A stretch of 64,000 nucleotides of DNA from Agrypnia vestita (Eukaryota; Arthropoda; Insecta; Trichoptera; Phryganeidae): the NCBI GenBank assembly GCA_016648135.1, contig JADDOH010024956.1:23556-87555 (forward strand), given 5' to 3'. Numbering within the stretch: position 1 is the first letter of the stretch; each line of letters starts with the position of its first letter. Below are positions 11,196 to 22,556 of the stretch, piece by piece. Below the pieces are notes generated by a model that was given only the letters and a program-made list of their open reading frames with translations, was not told where the DNA came from and searched no databases. The translations under genes and the position numbers were made by a program.

Positions 11196-12499
11196 TTTGG
11201 TTGTCTAGAGAGGTTGAAAAGATAACATTTTAAACATTTTATCGAACTGGCTGTCGTTAAATAAAGATAGCAATGGACGTTTCAGTCGTAGGCGGCATCT
11301 ATTTTGAAGTGCATGGTAAAGTTAGGGTGCTGTTTATTTGTTGAATCTACCGATGCACCAAAAATAAATCGCAAAAGCGTGCCCACGGTATATTAAACTT
11401 AATACAAAATCCAATTCAATCCGAAAATGTAAATCGTCCCACGCTAATAATAAAAAAAAAATAGCGGTATTTTTTTCATTACTTCACGTAAATACATTGC
11501 GACATATTATTTTTAAATTACGTAAAAAATAGTTTTTAATATAGATAAAAATTTGTTTTTAATATTACACATCAAATTATTTATTCTCTTATAAGTATAT
11601 GTAATTATTAATATTAAATTTTTTGTCACTTAAAAATATTTAAATCTAATATTGATTGAGCAAAAATAAAAAATGTACGGGTTTTGATTTGTGTCATATT
11701 TATAAAAACTGTAACTGGTTATCTTACAGTACAAAAGTATGAAATAAAAAATAGTACTCAAAAATATATATTTACCAGCTTGAAAATTTATCTTTCAAAT
11801 CAGTTTTATGATTAATATATTGATATTTATGGTAATCTGTAGTCTTATAGATACACAGATTCAAATAGTACAGAAAATACATGTTTTTGCTACCGGGACA
11901 TTACCCAGAACAATCTATTGCCAATAGTGAGCGTTCCTTCTCTTCAACTTTGATTTTTATTTGAATTGTATCTGAATGTGAGCAATAGATCTGATTCTGA
12001 AGATGAGTAATTTTTTTAATTATTAAGAAGTATTGGAAATAATCGTAACTTTAAAAAAAATACTATATAAAATGATACTAATATAAAATGATCAGAAAAC
12101 CCAAATTTTATAATTAATAAAACTATGTTCATATTAAGTTTTCTCTTGCAACACTAGGTGTCGTTGCCGCGATACTCATAGTAATACGGTCGATGGAAGT
12201 AAGGAAAAATATATGCCAGCAAATGGATCTAAAGATTGTACTCTTAATATCTTTCTTCTAATGCATACTTAATATGAGTGTGTACGCACGGAGCGGACTA
12301 GTCTAAATTATATGAAATATTGTATCGGAGCCCACACATTGGCTCTTTATAAATGCATAATCCGAGAGTTCTTTCCTTCTATATCCAATTATATTACACG
12401 GCGTAGGGAAGCCATTTAGCTTCACAGGCAGGTCACAAGAATCACATTTCACATCTACCACTCCTTCGGTAGCTTACATCCATCATACGTTCATTTCAT
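11196..12499. other. AT-rich DNA, no gene seen
   Basis: Very AT-rich to about 12100, then more mixed composition. No repeat family or exon recognised. Confidence 0.4.
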
Positions 12500-13702
12500 T
12501 CGTGTCTTTTACTGTCATTACACGATGGTCCACGCGCTTGAGAAAATAACTCGAATTCATTCATTCGTGGTCCTAAAGCTCTATCGTCTGTTGATTCCTT
12601 ATCATTTTAATTATTTTCAAAATAATAATAAAAAACAAGATCGAATCGGTTAATCAGTGAAAGAAATGCGACAAATTTTAAATACACGAATCATCAGTTA
12701 ACAATCTACGAATATCCAGACGCGACGGTTTAACCGCGTCAGCGGGGACCGAATCAGGGAAAATGTGGGCCGGTCCACGTGTGAAATTTCGCTACAGATT
12801 CGCAACAATACTAATCACGCATTGCGGAACTTCTTCGGTATTAATGCAAATCACGTTTCGACAACTCGAAACCTACTCACATTTTGGTCGCAGGGCGGTG
12901 ATGAAATATCGAAACCTGTTATCGCGCAAATGGTGTATTTGGCGTAACCTGACGAATTTTGGTCCGCCTAATTTTATAGAAATTTATCTTCAATATTATG
13001 TTTGTTTTAGGAATATTATTATTATCAGTTTTTAATAATAACTCGAGACGAGTCGTTGATATCGAAGAGGTTATCGTTACGCGTATTAATCATTCGAGAT
13101 AAACGTCACATCGACCAAATATTTGGTCGATTGGAAATATTTAGTCGATTGTAAGCGTAATTAAAATGATTTTTTTATTATTATTTATAATAAAAGCGAA
13201 CCGAAGACATGCATGCGTGATAACCGTGTTCACGGAAACGTCGGTGCGGAGCGCGGTGGCTGGTGGGGGCCAGCGGAAGGCAGCGCTGTCAGAGCGGAGG
13301 CTTCAGTGCAAGTCGAGCGGTTGACGGTCCAAGCCGACTCTCGCCTCCACTGCGCCGGCCTCCGGAACCGACTCCGCCTCGTACCGAAACACGCTCGGTC
13401 TTCGGAATAAAGCGGTTTAATAAACACCTCCGTTTATGTGGTTTGTGCATGACGCGGCAAAAGCTGTTTATTTAGTATTTTGTATGTGGCGTAATCTCGC
13501 GAACCGAACAAGTTCGCGGACAACCGGGACAGAAGACTCGACTCGGATGTTCCTCGGAACGAAAGGTGTTTCGGGACTGAGTGAAGGCTGCGGTGACTGT
13601 GAAACGTACTGAATTCCCCGGTGCCCCTAGTATGAGCCGCCCCCGGTGCTAGGCAGCAGCGAGGGCAGTGAGGTCCTGGCAGACGAGAAGGCAGAGGCAG
13701 CC
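12500..13702 (+). promoter_or_regulatory. GC- and CpG-rich putative promoter / 5' leader
   Basis: Composition shifts sharply at about 13200 to GC-rich sequence with many CpGs, in contrast to the AT-rich surroundings. The block leads directly into the ATG at 13703. No clear TATA box is seen, as is usual for CpG-rich promoters. The transcription start is not defined by the sequence. Confidence 0.35.
13632..13652 (+). CDS. Possible short upstream ORF (6 codons)
   Basis: ATG at 13632 opens a frame reading MSRPRC and stops at TAG (13650-13652), 50 bases before the main ATG. If the leader is transcribed, this could restrain translation of the downstream frame. Nothing supports its use beyond position. 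Confidence 0.15.
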   Translation: MSRPRC

Positions 13703-13820
13703 ATGGAGTACCAGCACGGGGCTCCGCTGGGCCCCCCCGCGCCGCCGCCCCCCGCGCAGCCCAGCCTCCCCACGGCCGACCAGTATCATCACTTCTGGAG
13801 ACAGCACGTCTACATCAACG
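13703..13820 (+). CDS. Putative first coding exon of an unidentified host gene
   Basis: The ATG lies in a strong context (GCAGCCATGG). The frame reads MEYQHGAPLGPP, a run of prolines and alanines, then ADQYHHFWRQHVYING. Codon usage is highly GC-rich at third positions, unlike the surroundings. The frame is closed upstream by TAG at 13628-13630, so the start is at or after 13646; only GTG, not ATG, precedes 13703 in frame. After residue 39 a GT at 13821 (ACG/GTCAGA) could be a splice donor, giving a phase 1 exon end. Downstream the frame drifts into AT-rich sequence and stops at 14041, which looks intronic. I do not recognise the family. A proline-rich N-terminus in a CpG block is common for developmental regulators, but that is only suggestive. 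Confidence 0.35.
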
Positions 13821-13929
13821 GTCAGATACGGGCAACTTTCGCCCAATTTTTATACCAAAATCACCCGATCGCGCTCTTTTCGCTCGGCCCTAGCCGCCGC
13901 TCCACGCTCGTAATGACCCTGCGCAGTTC

Positions 13930-14939
13930 GGTGATGTCGGATAATTTGTTTTTATCAACGTCGTGGACTAGGTTGTGTTTTGTCGTCATTATCTTATTCA
14001 ACAATTATTTCCAACACACGTATTATTACTTCATTGTATAATGTCTTTGCAGCGCAGACTTGAGATAATTATCTCAATGTTTGATATCAACGTTATCTTT
14101 TGTTTTCGCCCTTGAGTTGGTAACTCAGTCGGGTGAAAAACTTAGACTATACTAACTCACCCACATCAGCTGATTATCATATTTTTCAACCACTATTACT
14201 TACTATAATTACTAATTTTGCCTTAATTACTAATTTCAAATTCATTATACACCCATATCATTCGGCGCTAAAATTAGCTACAAACGTAAAAGGTACGTGG
14301 CAAATTATAAGCTGTCAAAAATCGAGTAGTGTTATTTTATTATTCGCATTGGACAAGACCGCGACATCTGATCGAAACGAATGTAAATCCTATTGGTTCG
14401 TTAAGTTCTCGGACCGTTCATTGCTGACCGCTGAATCGAGCGGGCCACCGTAGCAGCCGAAACAAAAAGAAAGTAAACTTGTTTAGAAAAGATTATGGGG
14501 CAAAATTCAGATATAACTTTCACTTTTCTGACTAATGAATGCTTTGGGTATGGATTCAAATGCGGTTGACTTTATATCACTGCGGTGCGGGCCGCGAGCG
14601 ATGGACGTTACTGTAGCCAAAGTGCGGGCTGAAAAACCTTTTGGAATGCTGCACCCCGGATGATGAGACTCCACCGAGAGACAAATCACTTTCGTCTTCC
14701 CAAATCGGTATGAGGGCAATTTAAAAATAAATAATGTAGCGTTATTTAACATTATTTACAACTGTCACTGTATGACTTTGGTTTTATTAAATTAATGTTG
14801 ACAAATATCTGTCCGTCCTCTTCTTCTTCCGTCGATCTTTACCTTTGTTACTATAGTTACGAAAGTTACAGTTTCGCAGGAGGAAACGACCGAAACATTT
14901 ACCAATTTACAAATTAATTTAAATATTATAGCCTTGCCC
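13930..14939. other. AT-rich DNA, possible intron
   Basis: If the exon at 13703 is real, this is the start of its first intron. 14570-14680 is moderately GC-rich. No second exon was recognised. Confidence 0.3.
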
Positions 14940-15060
14940 TGCTAGTTTATTTAAATTATTTCTGCTAGGCCCTGCGGGCGGTTATGTGTTTGCTATGCAG
15001 AAAACACAATTGTTTACCTATGCCTACGTCAGCCGCTTCGCGGTCAATTGTGTCTGTCAA
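14940..15060. repeat. GC-rich dispersed repeat, copy 1
   Basis: CCTGCGGGCGGTTATG, GTCAGCCGCTTCGCGGTCAA and a TTGCTATGC word resemble segments at 34261-34420 and 50475-50695. The family is short, GC-rich and partly self-complementary. Confidence 0.3.
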
Positions 15061-15199
15061 GTTTCCTTAATATACAGATACGAAGAAAATGACGGAGTAA
15101 AATCAATGATATGCACAATGCAATGCATAAAATGCGTAAAATGACATTAAGTTCACTTCGCAGTTTAAAAAAATATAAATTGTAATAAATGTTTCTTAA

Positions 15200-15232
15200 T
15201 TTTTGTTCAAAAATTAAATTTTTGAACAAAAA
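15200..15232. repeat. 33-bp perfect palindrome
   Basis: TTTTTGTTCAAAAATT at 15200-15215 and its exact reverse complement at 15217-15232 flank a single A. It has no evident link to a mobile element. Confidence 0.8.
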
Positions 15233-16128
15233 TATTTGTTCAAAAAGTAAAATAAAAGTTAATGAATATATTATTGAAGCAAGTTTAATGCAAAAATATA
15301 AAAACAAAAGAGATTGAGAAGAGAAACAAGCTTACGTCAAACGTCAAAAAGCGGTATTACCAGCACAAAAAATATATTTCCGCGTCACAGTTGGCTGTTT
15401 TCTACGACAATAAAAACACGGATTTTTAAAATATTCCACGAAAATATTTAAAAACAACGATTAATTCCCGATAGAATATAATTTGAATGTTTTTTAATAT
15501 CAGTTTGTTCGTATTCCTATATTTTTTATCTTTTTAATGTAATCTAAAATGTTTTTTTAACTGGCAACAGAAATCATCCGCTAACAACAACAACATCATC
15601 ATTTTTAGTGTAATTAATATATAGACTTATTATTTTGCTTGTTTTTCAGAGCTTGACAATAAAGAAAATATTGAAGAGAATCTATTTGTTAAACTCATAT
15701 TGGGCTAAGATAAAAGTGCTTGTATCCGATAGCTTCTAACGTATCCATGTACACATTTATTGTAGTTTTTCTATACTTGTATTTACCCAATTTAGCGAAA
15801 AATTCGCGATACTGTTGTCAAATTTATAGAAATGGTTTTTATTTATTTAAATGTTTATGTTTGTGTAATTGGTCAGATAAATAAATATCAAAGCAATTCG
15901 TAACGTAATTTCTGTCCGGTCATAATTATTGTACAGAATGTTTATCAAAGACGTCGATGAAATTCTATTTGAGGAGATAAATGTAAAAAATACGAAACGA
16001 ATCGTTGATCCATCGATCAAACTATACATCTATTATATTGCAATGCGGAATCGACATCATCGGAACCATCGCTGAATGCTAGGTTTTAAAAAGGCATCCC
16101 ATTCGGATTCGTCTATTAATTAAACTGG
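15233..16128. other. AT-rich DNA with a dispersed repeat piece (15558-15640)
   Basis: TTAACTGGCAACAGAAATCA followed by GTGTAATTAATATATAGA matches 35440-35505. Nothing else recognised. Confidence 0.4.
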
Positions 16129-16130
16129 TA

Positions 16131-16276
16131 CAGTTGCCGGAAAACTTATTGAAATTTTTTGGCGTATTGGGGGAATGCGCAGAAGACAAAATTTGGGTCT
16201 CTTTGTGACTGGAATGGTACATGCGCAAACTTCCCCCCACTACGCCGTAAAATTTCAAGATGTTTGCCGGCTACTG
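16131..16276. mobile_element. 146-bp MITE with TA target duplication
   Basis: CAGTTGCCGGAAAACTTATT at the left and AAGATGTTTGCCGGCTACTG at the right form imperfect inverted arms that continue through TTGAAATTTT, GGCGTA, GGGGGAA and TGCGCA words, about 57 bp per arm. TA flanks both ends (16129-16130, 16277-16278). No coding capacity. Confidence 0.8.
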
Positions 16277-16278
16277 TA

Positions 16279-18035
16279 CTGTCTTCTAAAGTACGGTTTT
16301 CTAAAATCAAAAGATTTGAAGTTTAAATGGATTTGTGAGATTATTGTAAAATTAAGATTTTTAAATTTTATTATTCCGGGCACAATTCATAGCTATAATA
16401 TAATTAATATAGGTGGACATTTATTTGCCAAGTAGACAAGTATTTTACTATTGCCGTGAAAATTTATGGTTGTCAACTAGAAATATGCTTGTACATTAAT
16501 TTTCCAGAGTTGTAAATGTTACTGTAGTAATTCACGACTCGAATATTTACAAGGATTACCGAGCTATGCTACGGTTAATACGAGCTTTGAGAGAAATTAT
16601 AAGATTAAATGAGATTGAAAGAGATCAACTTGCACCCAATTGTTTTGGTAAAGATTTCTATAAATCATTTTTTTATAGTTATTTGAAATCATTATATAAG
16701 ACATTTGTTTCTGCTGTTTTTGAAATATTTTTATAAATTGTTATTTTTTCTTGATTAGGTATTCCGCTTATTAAATAATCGTGAGATAACAAATGACAAG
16801 ATAGTCATACATTAGTCATACAATCTTTAATCGAATGTTTCAATGAACAATGGAAAACATAAATACACATACATATGTAGGTAGATAGCTATATTCAGTG
16901 TCACAGTAGGTTATTATGTAAGCATAATATTTCACTAAAGACTCCCTATTTCTGGTCTAATAGCATTTTAATTAACAAGTTTCGTTATTATTATGTTATC
17001 TAAGCTTTCCAAAAGTCTCAAACCAGTTTGTATGAAATGAGTTTCTTTAAGTAGTTCAGTTTTAATATATTATATTTGATGTAGGTGTATATAAATGCAG
17101 TGGTAAACATGTGTTTATTTTAGAAAGATAATAATTTTTTTATGGGTATCGCTAAGCTTTTTGCAAATTTATAGCAATATCAAGTCGTTCCACCGTTTCA
17201 CAACAGTCATAATCCGATGAGTACTAAATAATTTTTTTCACTACTAGCCAGACGGACTTGTGTAGGCAGGAAAACATTTGTGCGTATGAATGTCCCCCAC
17301 ACATTTACACTGAAATACGCCCACCTCTCCTGCTTCATTTGTTTGGGGGAAAAATAAAGATTCGATATTTGTTTGAAATATTATTTGACCACCGTAGTAG
17401 GTATAATATATGACAAGATTTCTAATAGCTAATCTAATCATGTCGTCCATATAACATACGTTTGTGTACTAATAAATTTATATTTCGCGGGAACTTCTTT
17501 GCATTTATTTATAAATACAGAAACACATATACAAGTATCAAAATAATAAGTAAGTGCGTCGATCTTCGAGTCGAAAAGATTGCTTTGTGTATAATTTTAT
17601 AATAGTTTGCAATTGGAATTTGACTGGCTTCTTGTGGATTTTGCAAACACTATTAATTTTATTAAACATTTTTTATACTTTTTGTTAAAATCCACATGCT
17701 ATAGTATATTTTACAAATGTATAATATTATGCATTGTGCTATAATATTTTTATAATCTTCTCATTCTTTGTATAAAATAAATTTTAAAATATTTATTAAA
17801 ATAATTCCAACGTTATCATATAAATTCATTCATTTAAAAATATTAATTTAAATTTAAAACCTAAAAACTTACAATACAAACTTATAAACATATTAACTAA
17901 AAATGACTTGTAATAAGGAGAATAAGGAGGCAAATTGTTGGGCAGTTCAAGACCCATCAGGTCAGAGTCAATAGGATCATGAGTACGGCAATTTGGCGAG
18001 AGTGAAATCAAAGTGTATTTATTATATTATGTGGG
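16279..18035. other. AT-rich DNA, no gene seen
   Basis: Nothing recognised over 1.7 kb. Confidence 0.4.
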
Positions 18036-18277
18036 GTATGAAGGCAAAGATAGCAATATCCAACAAAATTTGAATGCAGTCATCGACGAATATTTTATAA
18101 TGTACCGAATTCGAGATTTTATAGAAAACAACCTATAATTTTATAGGACATGATTTTGGAAGGGATAGATACATACGAGTAAAATCTAGAATTCAGTACC
18201 TTTTAAATTAGTAATCCTCACTGACTGCATTCAAAATATATTTTTTTAAATTTTTTGGATATTATTGCCTTTGCCCA
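18036..18277. mobile_element. Fold-back element with ~100-bp arms
   Basis: GGCAAAGATAGCAATATCC on the left matches GGATATTATTGCCTTTGCC on the right in reverse complement. The arms continue through a TGAATGCAGTCA/TGACTGCATTCA pair and a GTACCGAATTC/GAATTCAGTAC pair. The centre carries CCTATAATTTTATAGG. A second, decayed copy is at 4519-4668. Confidence 0.7.
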
Positions 18278-18635
18278 CATTGGAATACCAAAAATTCATT
18301 CGATTTATTACAATAAAATAGCAAAAACCTTATAAAAAATTATTTTCAAATTTCTGCATGGTTTTAATAATTTCATTTGACACAGTATCACAGCGAATGA
18401 ATTTTATGGCTTATCTCCGTAACTATCCACATTTCATTCAAAGTGTTAATAATATTTTCTATTCAAAATTAAATGAAGAAGACTTTCCTGTAGTTTTTGC
18501 TGCTAGTTTCAAGATATTCTGTATATTAATGAGTTTAATTAAACAAAAAAAATCTAAACTGGACTACCAATTTTATTTATTTATTTTAGGAAAAGTTAAC
18601 AGTAAATCTTAAATAAATATACAATATAATATATA
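18278..18635. other. AT-rich DNA, no gene seen
   Basis: An 84-codon plus-strand frame (18358-18612) crosses it without recognisable similarity. Confidence 0.4.
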
Positions 18636-18664
18636 TTAGGTCCTTACATATGAAATTGGCGTTT
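18636..18664. repeat. Mariner copy 1 inverted terminal repeat, 3' side
   Basis: 29-bp TIR, exact reverse complement of 19893-19921. It lies downstream of the transposase stop codon. Confidence 0.95.
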
Positions 18665-18713
18665 AGTATGGGAGGAACATAAAGCCGATTTTTTTTTATT
18701 ATAATATATTTAT

Positions 18714-19733
18714 TTAATCAATGTATGTATCATTGCTATCTATGCACTTTTGCCATCTCATAGGTAGTTCATCGATCCCTTTACTAAAAAAACCATACGG
18801 ACGGGAATCAATAAAATCTTTGAAGGCGGTTTGGACTGCCCCATCGGAGTTGAATTTTTTCCTTTGCAAGAAGTTATCCAAATTTCGAAAAAAAGGATAA
18901 TCTGTTGGGGCAAGGTCCGGAGAGTACGGTGAATGTCTTAGACATTCCAATTGAAGCTCCTCTAATTTGGTAGCCGTCTGTTGTGCAGTGTGTGGTCTAG
19001 CGTTATCATGAAGCAGCAGTGGCCTAGAGCGATTAACCAGCCTCGGTTGTTTAGCAGCTAGCTTTTCCATCATGGTTTGCAGTTGCTGACAATAGACATC
19101 TGCCGTAATCGTCTGGCCAGATTTAAGAAAGCTGTAGTGAACGACACCAGCACTAGTCCACCAAACGCTCACAAGTAACTTTTTTGGAGTCAATTTTCGC
19201 TTGGGGCATGGTTTGGCTGGTTCGGCAGGGTTCAGCCATTGCGATGAGCGCTTCCGATTATCGTACAGGATCCACTTTTCATCACAGGTAATGATTCGAT
19301 TTAAAATCCCTTCATTATTGTGCCGGTTGAGTAATGCAACGCAGCAGTCAACGCGCGTTTGTTGATTTGCTTCACTCAATTCGTGAGGTACCCACCTTTC
19401 AAGCTTTTTCACCTTACCAATTTGCTTCAAGTGGATTAAAACAGTTTTATCACTAACACCGCAGCCTGCAGCTAACTCGGATGTGGTTTGCGATGGATCC
19501 GCTTCCACAATAGCCTTCAATTCTTCATTATCAACTTTGGTCTCCGGCCGTCCACGGGGCTTGTTCTGCAGGTCGAAATTTCCAGAACGAAAACGTTGGA
19601 ACCAAAAACGCACTGTGTTTTCTTTTGCGGCACCGTCGCCATACACATCATTAATCCTTCGAGCCGTTTCTGCAGCACAGGTGCCACGGTGGAACTCGTA
19701 CTCGTAAATAACGCGATATTTCAAGTTATTCAT
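18714..19733 (-). CDS. Mariner transposase, intact frame (339 aa)
   Basis: It encodes a mariner transposase that binds the terminal inverted repeats and moves the element by cut and paste at TA sites. The start chosen is MNNLKYR at 19733; an in-frame ATG 16 codons upstream adds a segment not expected in mariners. Residues about 1-50 hold the first helix-turn-helix, GRP at 61-63 is the linker, and about 67-105 the second helix-turn-helix. The signature WVPHEL is at 114-119. The catalytic triad is D151 (in TCDEKW), D243 (in LHDNARPH) and D278 (in YSPDLAPTD), with 34 residues between the last two, the mariner DD34D spacing. Length fits the family (about 340-350 aa). Motif style is closest to the cecropia subfamily, which includes human Hsmar1. 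One oddity is proline after the last catalytic D-Y pair, where copy 2 has histidine. Activity is therefore possible but unproven. Confidence 0.95.
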   Translation of the reverse strand: MNNLKYRVIYEYEFHRGTCAAETARRINDVYGDGAAKENTVRFWFQRFRSGNFDLQNKPRGRPETKVDNEELKAIVEADPSQTTSELAAGCGVSDKTVLIHLKQIGKVKKLERWVPHELSEANQQTRVDCCVALLNRHNNEGILNRIITCDEKWILYDNRKRSSQWLNPAEPAKPCPKRKLTPKKLLVSVWWTSAGVVHYSFLKSGQTITADVYCQQLQTMMEKLAAKQPRLVNRSRPLLLHDNARPHTAQQTATKLEELQLECLRHSPYSPDLAPTDYPFFRNLDNFLQRKKFNSDGAVQTAFKDFIDSRPYGFFSKGIDELPMRWQKCIDSNDTYID

Positions 19734-19892
19734 TTTGTAAACTGAGTGACGCAAAGAAAAAAACAATTGAGGAAAAAACAAATGAATTATAATTTTCTAA
19801 ACACAAATACATGAGTAAATAGCTGTATAAATTTGGATTTGGAATTCCTAACCAAAGAGAAGATATTTGAGATCAAATTTGCCAGTACGGCA

Positions 19893-19921
19893 AAACGCCA
19901 ATTTCATATGTAAGGACCTAA
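19893..19921. repeat. Mariner copy 1 inverted terminal repeat, 5' side
   Basis: 29-bp TIR upstream of the transposase start, identical to 18636-18664 in reverse complement. Confidence 0.95.
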
Positions 19922-19923
19922 TA

Positions 19924-21404
19924 ATTTCACAAATTTTTCAGCGTCCTTGAGTAGATAAATTATTTTTTAGCTCGGCGAAAAAAGTTTATTGAAGAGCAGT
20001 TATATGGAAAATATTACAAAACTTGAATCGTACTTATCTGCCATCAAAAGTATAGTTACACCGTTAGAGCACCGCGAGCTTTAAGAAATGCAGCCAAGCA
20101 GGGTGAATATATATGTATAATTTCGTAAAAATGGCAATTTTCATTTTTGCGTTGCTTTCTTGTGTAATTAATAATGAATGCTTCTTGAGGGGTGATTCAT
20201 TCATCTACGCGCCCTCTTTGCGAGGGAAACGCGGGCGAGGAAACATCCCCTCACAGGAAATTGAGGGTCACCCCTGCATCAGCTAGGGGTACTTTTTTGG
20301 GGGTGTAGAGTTATGCCTAAAATCACCAATGCTGAAAGGGAGTTCTGAAGAAGATATTAATTTGTTGATTCAACTGGTTAATTCGCACAACAATTTAAGC
20401 ACAAGATTCGATTTATTTAAACGGAGAAAATTAGTATTTCTGAGTGATTGATTATGTTGACATATATATTTTTTTTTTCGTTAAAACTTTTCTCGATAAA
20501 TTTATACTTCACCAAGACGTATACATAATAATCGTTGAATCTCTATTATGTTCTAAAGAATCTATGCCATATTTCTAAAGGGTTAGAAAAAGAGGATGAA
20601 ACATCAGAGTTCAATATCACTAACTATTGAATAAAATCAACGTATAGTATATAAATCAGTCCAAAGATTGCTCGAAAATCGGTTTTAGAGCCTGAAATCA
20701 AAGAAAATAGCCCAAGAGAAACAAATTGAGCTAATTTATCTGCAAACTATTAAGCTCTAGGATTAATTGTTGCATTATTAAAATTTAGACAAAAATATGT
20801 CAGCTAATAAGCCAATCATTGACATTCAGGACCGTGACCAAGGGATAGCAATTAAAAAAATTGTAATACATTGTTTTTAATTTGAAAAATTTAAATTTGG
20901 ATTCTAAAAAATGAAATAAAATAAATAAGTTGGATACACTAACCATGGTAAATGATATTTCAGAGGTATACCGTGAGATTCCAGGGATATTTTGTATATG
21001 TATAATGTAATGTACACAACCCAATAAAAACTGTCATTATAATATTTCAACAAATATTATTCTTTTTTTTTTCAATCAACAAGAAACAAAAGACATTATT
21101 CATTTTGACAGTTATACAACACCCTGACAATGGAAAGGTTTTTTCCGAAACAAGTTAGTGTAATTAATCGAATAAAATAGTAGATACATACAAATAATAA
21201 AATCAATATTTTTTAAATATTATTCACTTGAAACGCACAGTTCAGATTATCAAAATGTTAAGGACTTAAATAAATAAGGGTTCCATATTTTGAATCTGTC
21301 CCCTCGTATGTAAAAATAGAACATCAATGAATAAGTAGTTGCAGATCTTCGCCGATACATTCGACTTAGTTGAGAATACGGTTCTCAGCTAATGTGTTGA
21401 ATCA
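19924..21404. other. AT-rich DNA, no gene seen
   Basis: A small self-complementary GC segment lies near 20209-20240 (CGCGCCCTCTTTGCGAGGG). Nothing else recognised. Confidence 0.4.
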
Positions 21405-21600
21405 CCCGGTGAGAGCCCGCTCTAGGCGTCGCGATGCACTAGGTCGGGTTCCCTGACCTTGCTCGGGCGGCGTCTCCCACTTGACGGCGCGGCGAGGCCT
21501 TCCCCTACATCCTGCAGCCCCATTCCTTACTTCCCGGCCCTCCTCGAGACCACCCCAGTCGGCAGGCAGCTTCAAGGGTGAATTTTTGTAGGGGGTGCGT
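21405..21600. other. GC-rich block of unknown role
   Basis: An isolated GC- and CpG-rich block including GGCGGCGTCTCCCACTTGAC and ACGGCGCGGCGAGG, in AT-rich surroundings. It has no long open frame and no repeat match inside the window. It could be a regulatory element or exon; the sequence does not decide. Confidence 0.35.
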
Positions 21601-22229
21601 TAAGTACTAGCGCAAGAAAACACGGGCTTATTGATCTCGTTTCAACCATTTCTGCAAAGCTGTTGCAAATATAAATAGTATCCTCTCATCTTCAGAGAAA
21701 GAAAGTCTGCCACGCATAGTTTTGAGGATTTTGTGCGCGAGTTTCAGAACGGTACGCGAAAGCGAAACCACAAAACAACAAATAAGAATGAAACCACACT
21801 TTTTTTTTGGGAAATATCATTTTTGTTTTAAAATTTACGGTACAAACAAAAGTCGATAATATTATACACATTGTATATTTGAACTTTATTAATTGTATAA
21901 ATTCATGTAGGTAGAGTATCATTACAGGATAACTACAATAATCTTACATATTATTTATGCAAAGGGTTTGGGTCAACTTTCGACAGTCAATTGCCCCACG
22001 TCGATTGCCCGACAAACCAACTGCCCGACAGCCCAATTTCTGACTAAAAATTTCATTTTTAAGATTTTTTTTGCCTATTTTTGGAAGCTACGATCAAAAT
22101 AATCATGAATGGCGCAGATAATCGATCGGTAATGAACTACCTTCGTGGTATTGCGCGCAGAATTACATTTTAAAACGTGTACAATTTAATATGAAAATAT
22201 GATAAGGTTTTGTTTATTTATGTATCATC
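21601..22229. other. Mixed DNA with a short tandem repeat at 21978-22040
   Basis: Words of the form CGACANNCAAYTGCCC occur about four times at ~17-bp steps. No gene recognised. Confidence 0.4.
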
Positions 22230-22556
22230 ATCACCATCATCACTCTTGGCTCTAGAAACCCTGGTGGGTCTTGGCCTCCTTAAAAGTCTTCCCCACTCAT
22301 TTCCGTTTAGTACCAGCTCTCTTTAGTTTAGAAACTCCAAGGTAGATATGTCTTGGAGGACGTTGTCGCTCCATCTTAATTTTGACCTTCCTAAGCTTCT
22401 TCGTCCTGTCGGCCTTGAGTTCAGCAGGGACTTTGGTGCTTGATGCTCGGTCATTCTCTCCACATGACCCAGCCACCGAAGTCTTCCCAGTTTTATAAAT
22501 CTCCTGACGTTTAGCTCCATAAACAGAGTACAGAACTTTTTGTTTTTAGAGTACAC
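22230..22556 (-). pseudogene. LINE C-terminal relic
   Basis: The minus strand reads LGRLRWLGHVERMTEHQAPK and then RRSLGRSKLRWSDNVLQDI, the C-terminal block of many insect non-LTR retrotransposon ORFs, ending at LEFLN. The downstream tail carries a GATGATGGTGATGATGAT-type trinucleotide tract (22228-22245), as LINE 3' ends often do. The reverse transcriptase is absent. Confidence 0.7.

Larger units (their letters stand above)
18636..19921 (-). mobile_element. Full-length cecropia-like mariner, copy 1
   Basis: A 1286-bp element is bounded by exact 29-bp inverted repeats starting TTAGGTCCTTACATATGAAA (18636-18664 and 19893-19921). TA flanks both ends (18634-18635, 19922-19923), the expected mariner duplication. 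The transposase lies on the minus strand. Identical TIRs and an unbroken frame suggest recent insertion. The second copy at 41557 shares the same TIRs. Confidence 0.97.

Noticed and set aside
13646..14041. 131-codon plus-strand frame taken as one coding region
   Set aside because: It begins at GTG, and after about 13825 it runs into AT-rich sequence without coding character. Only the part from ATG 13703 to about 13820 is kept as a possible exon.
19483..19745. Plus-strand frames opposite the mariner transposase
   Set aside because: Antisense shadows of the transposase; the same frames appear over copy 2 at 42255-42667.
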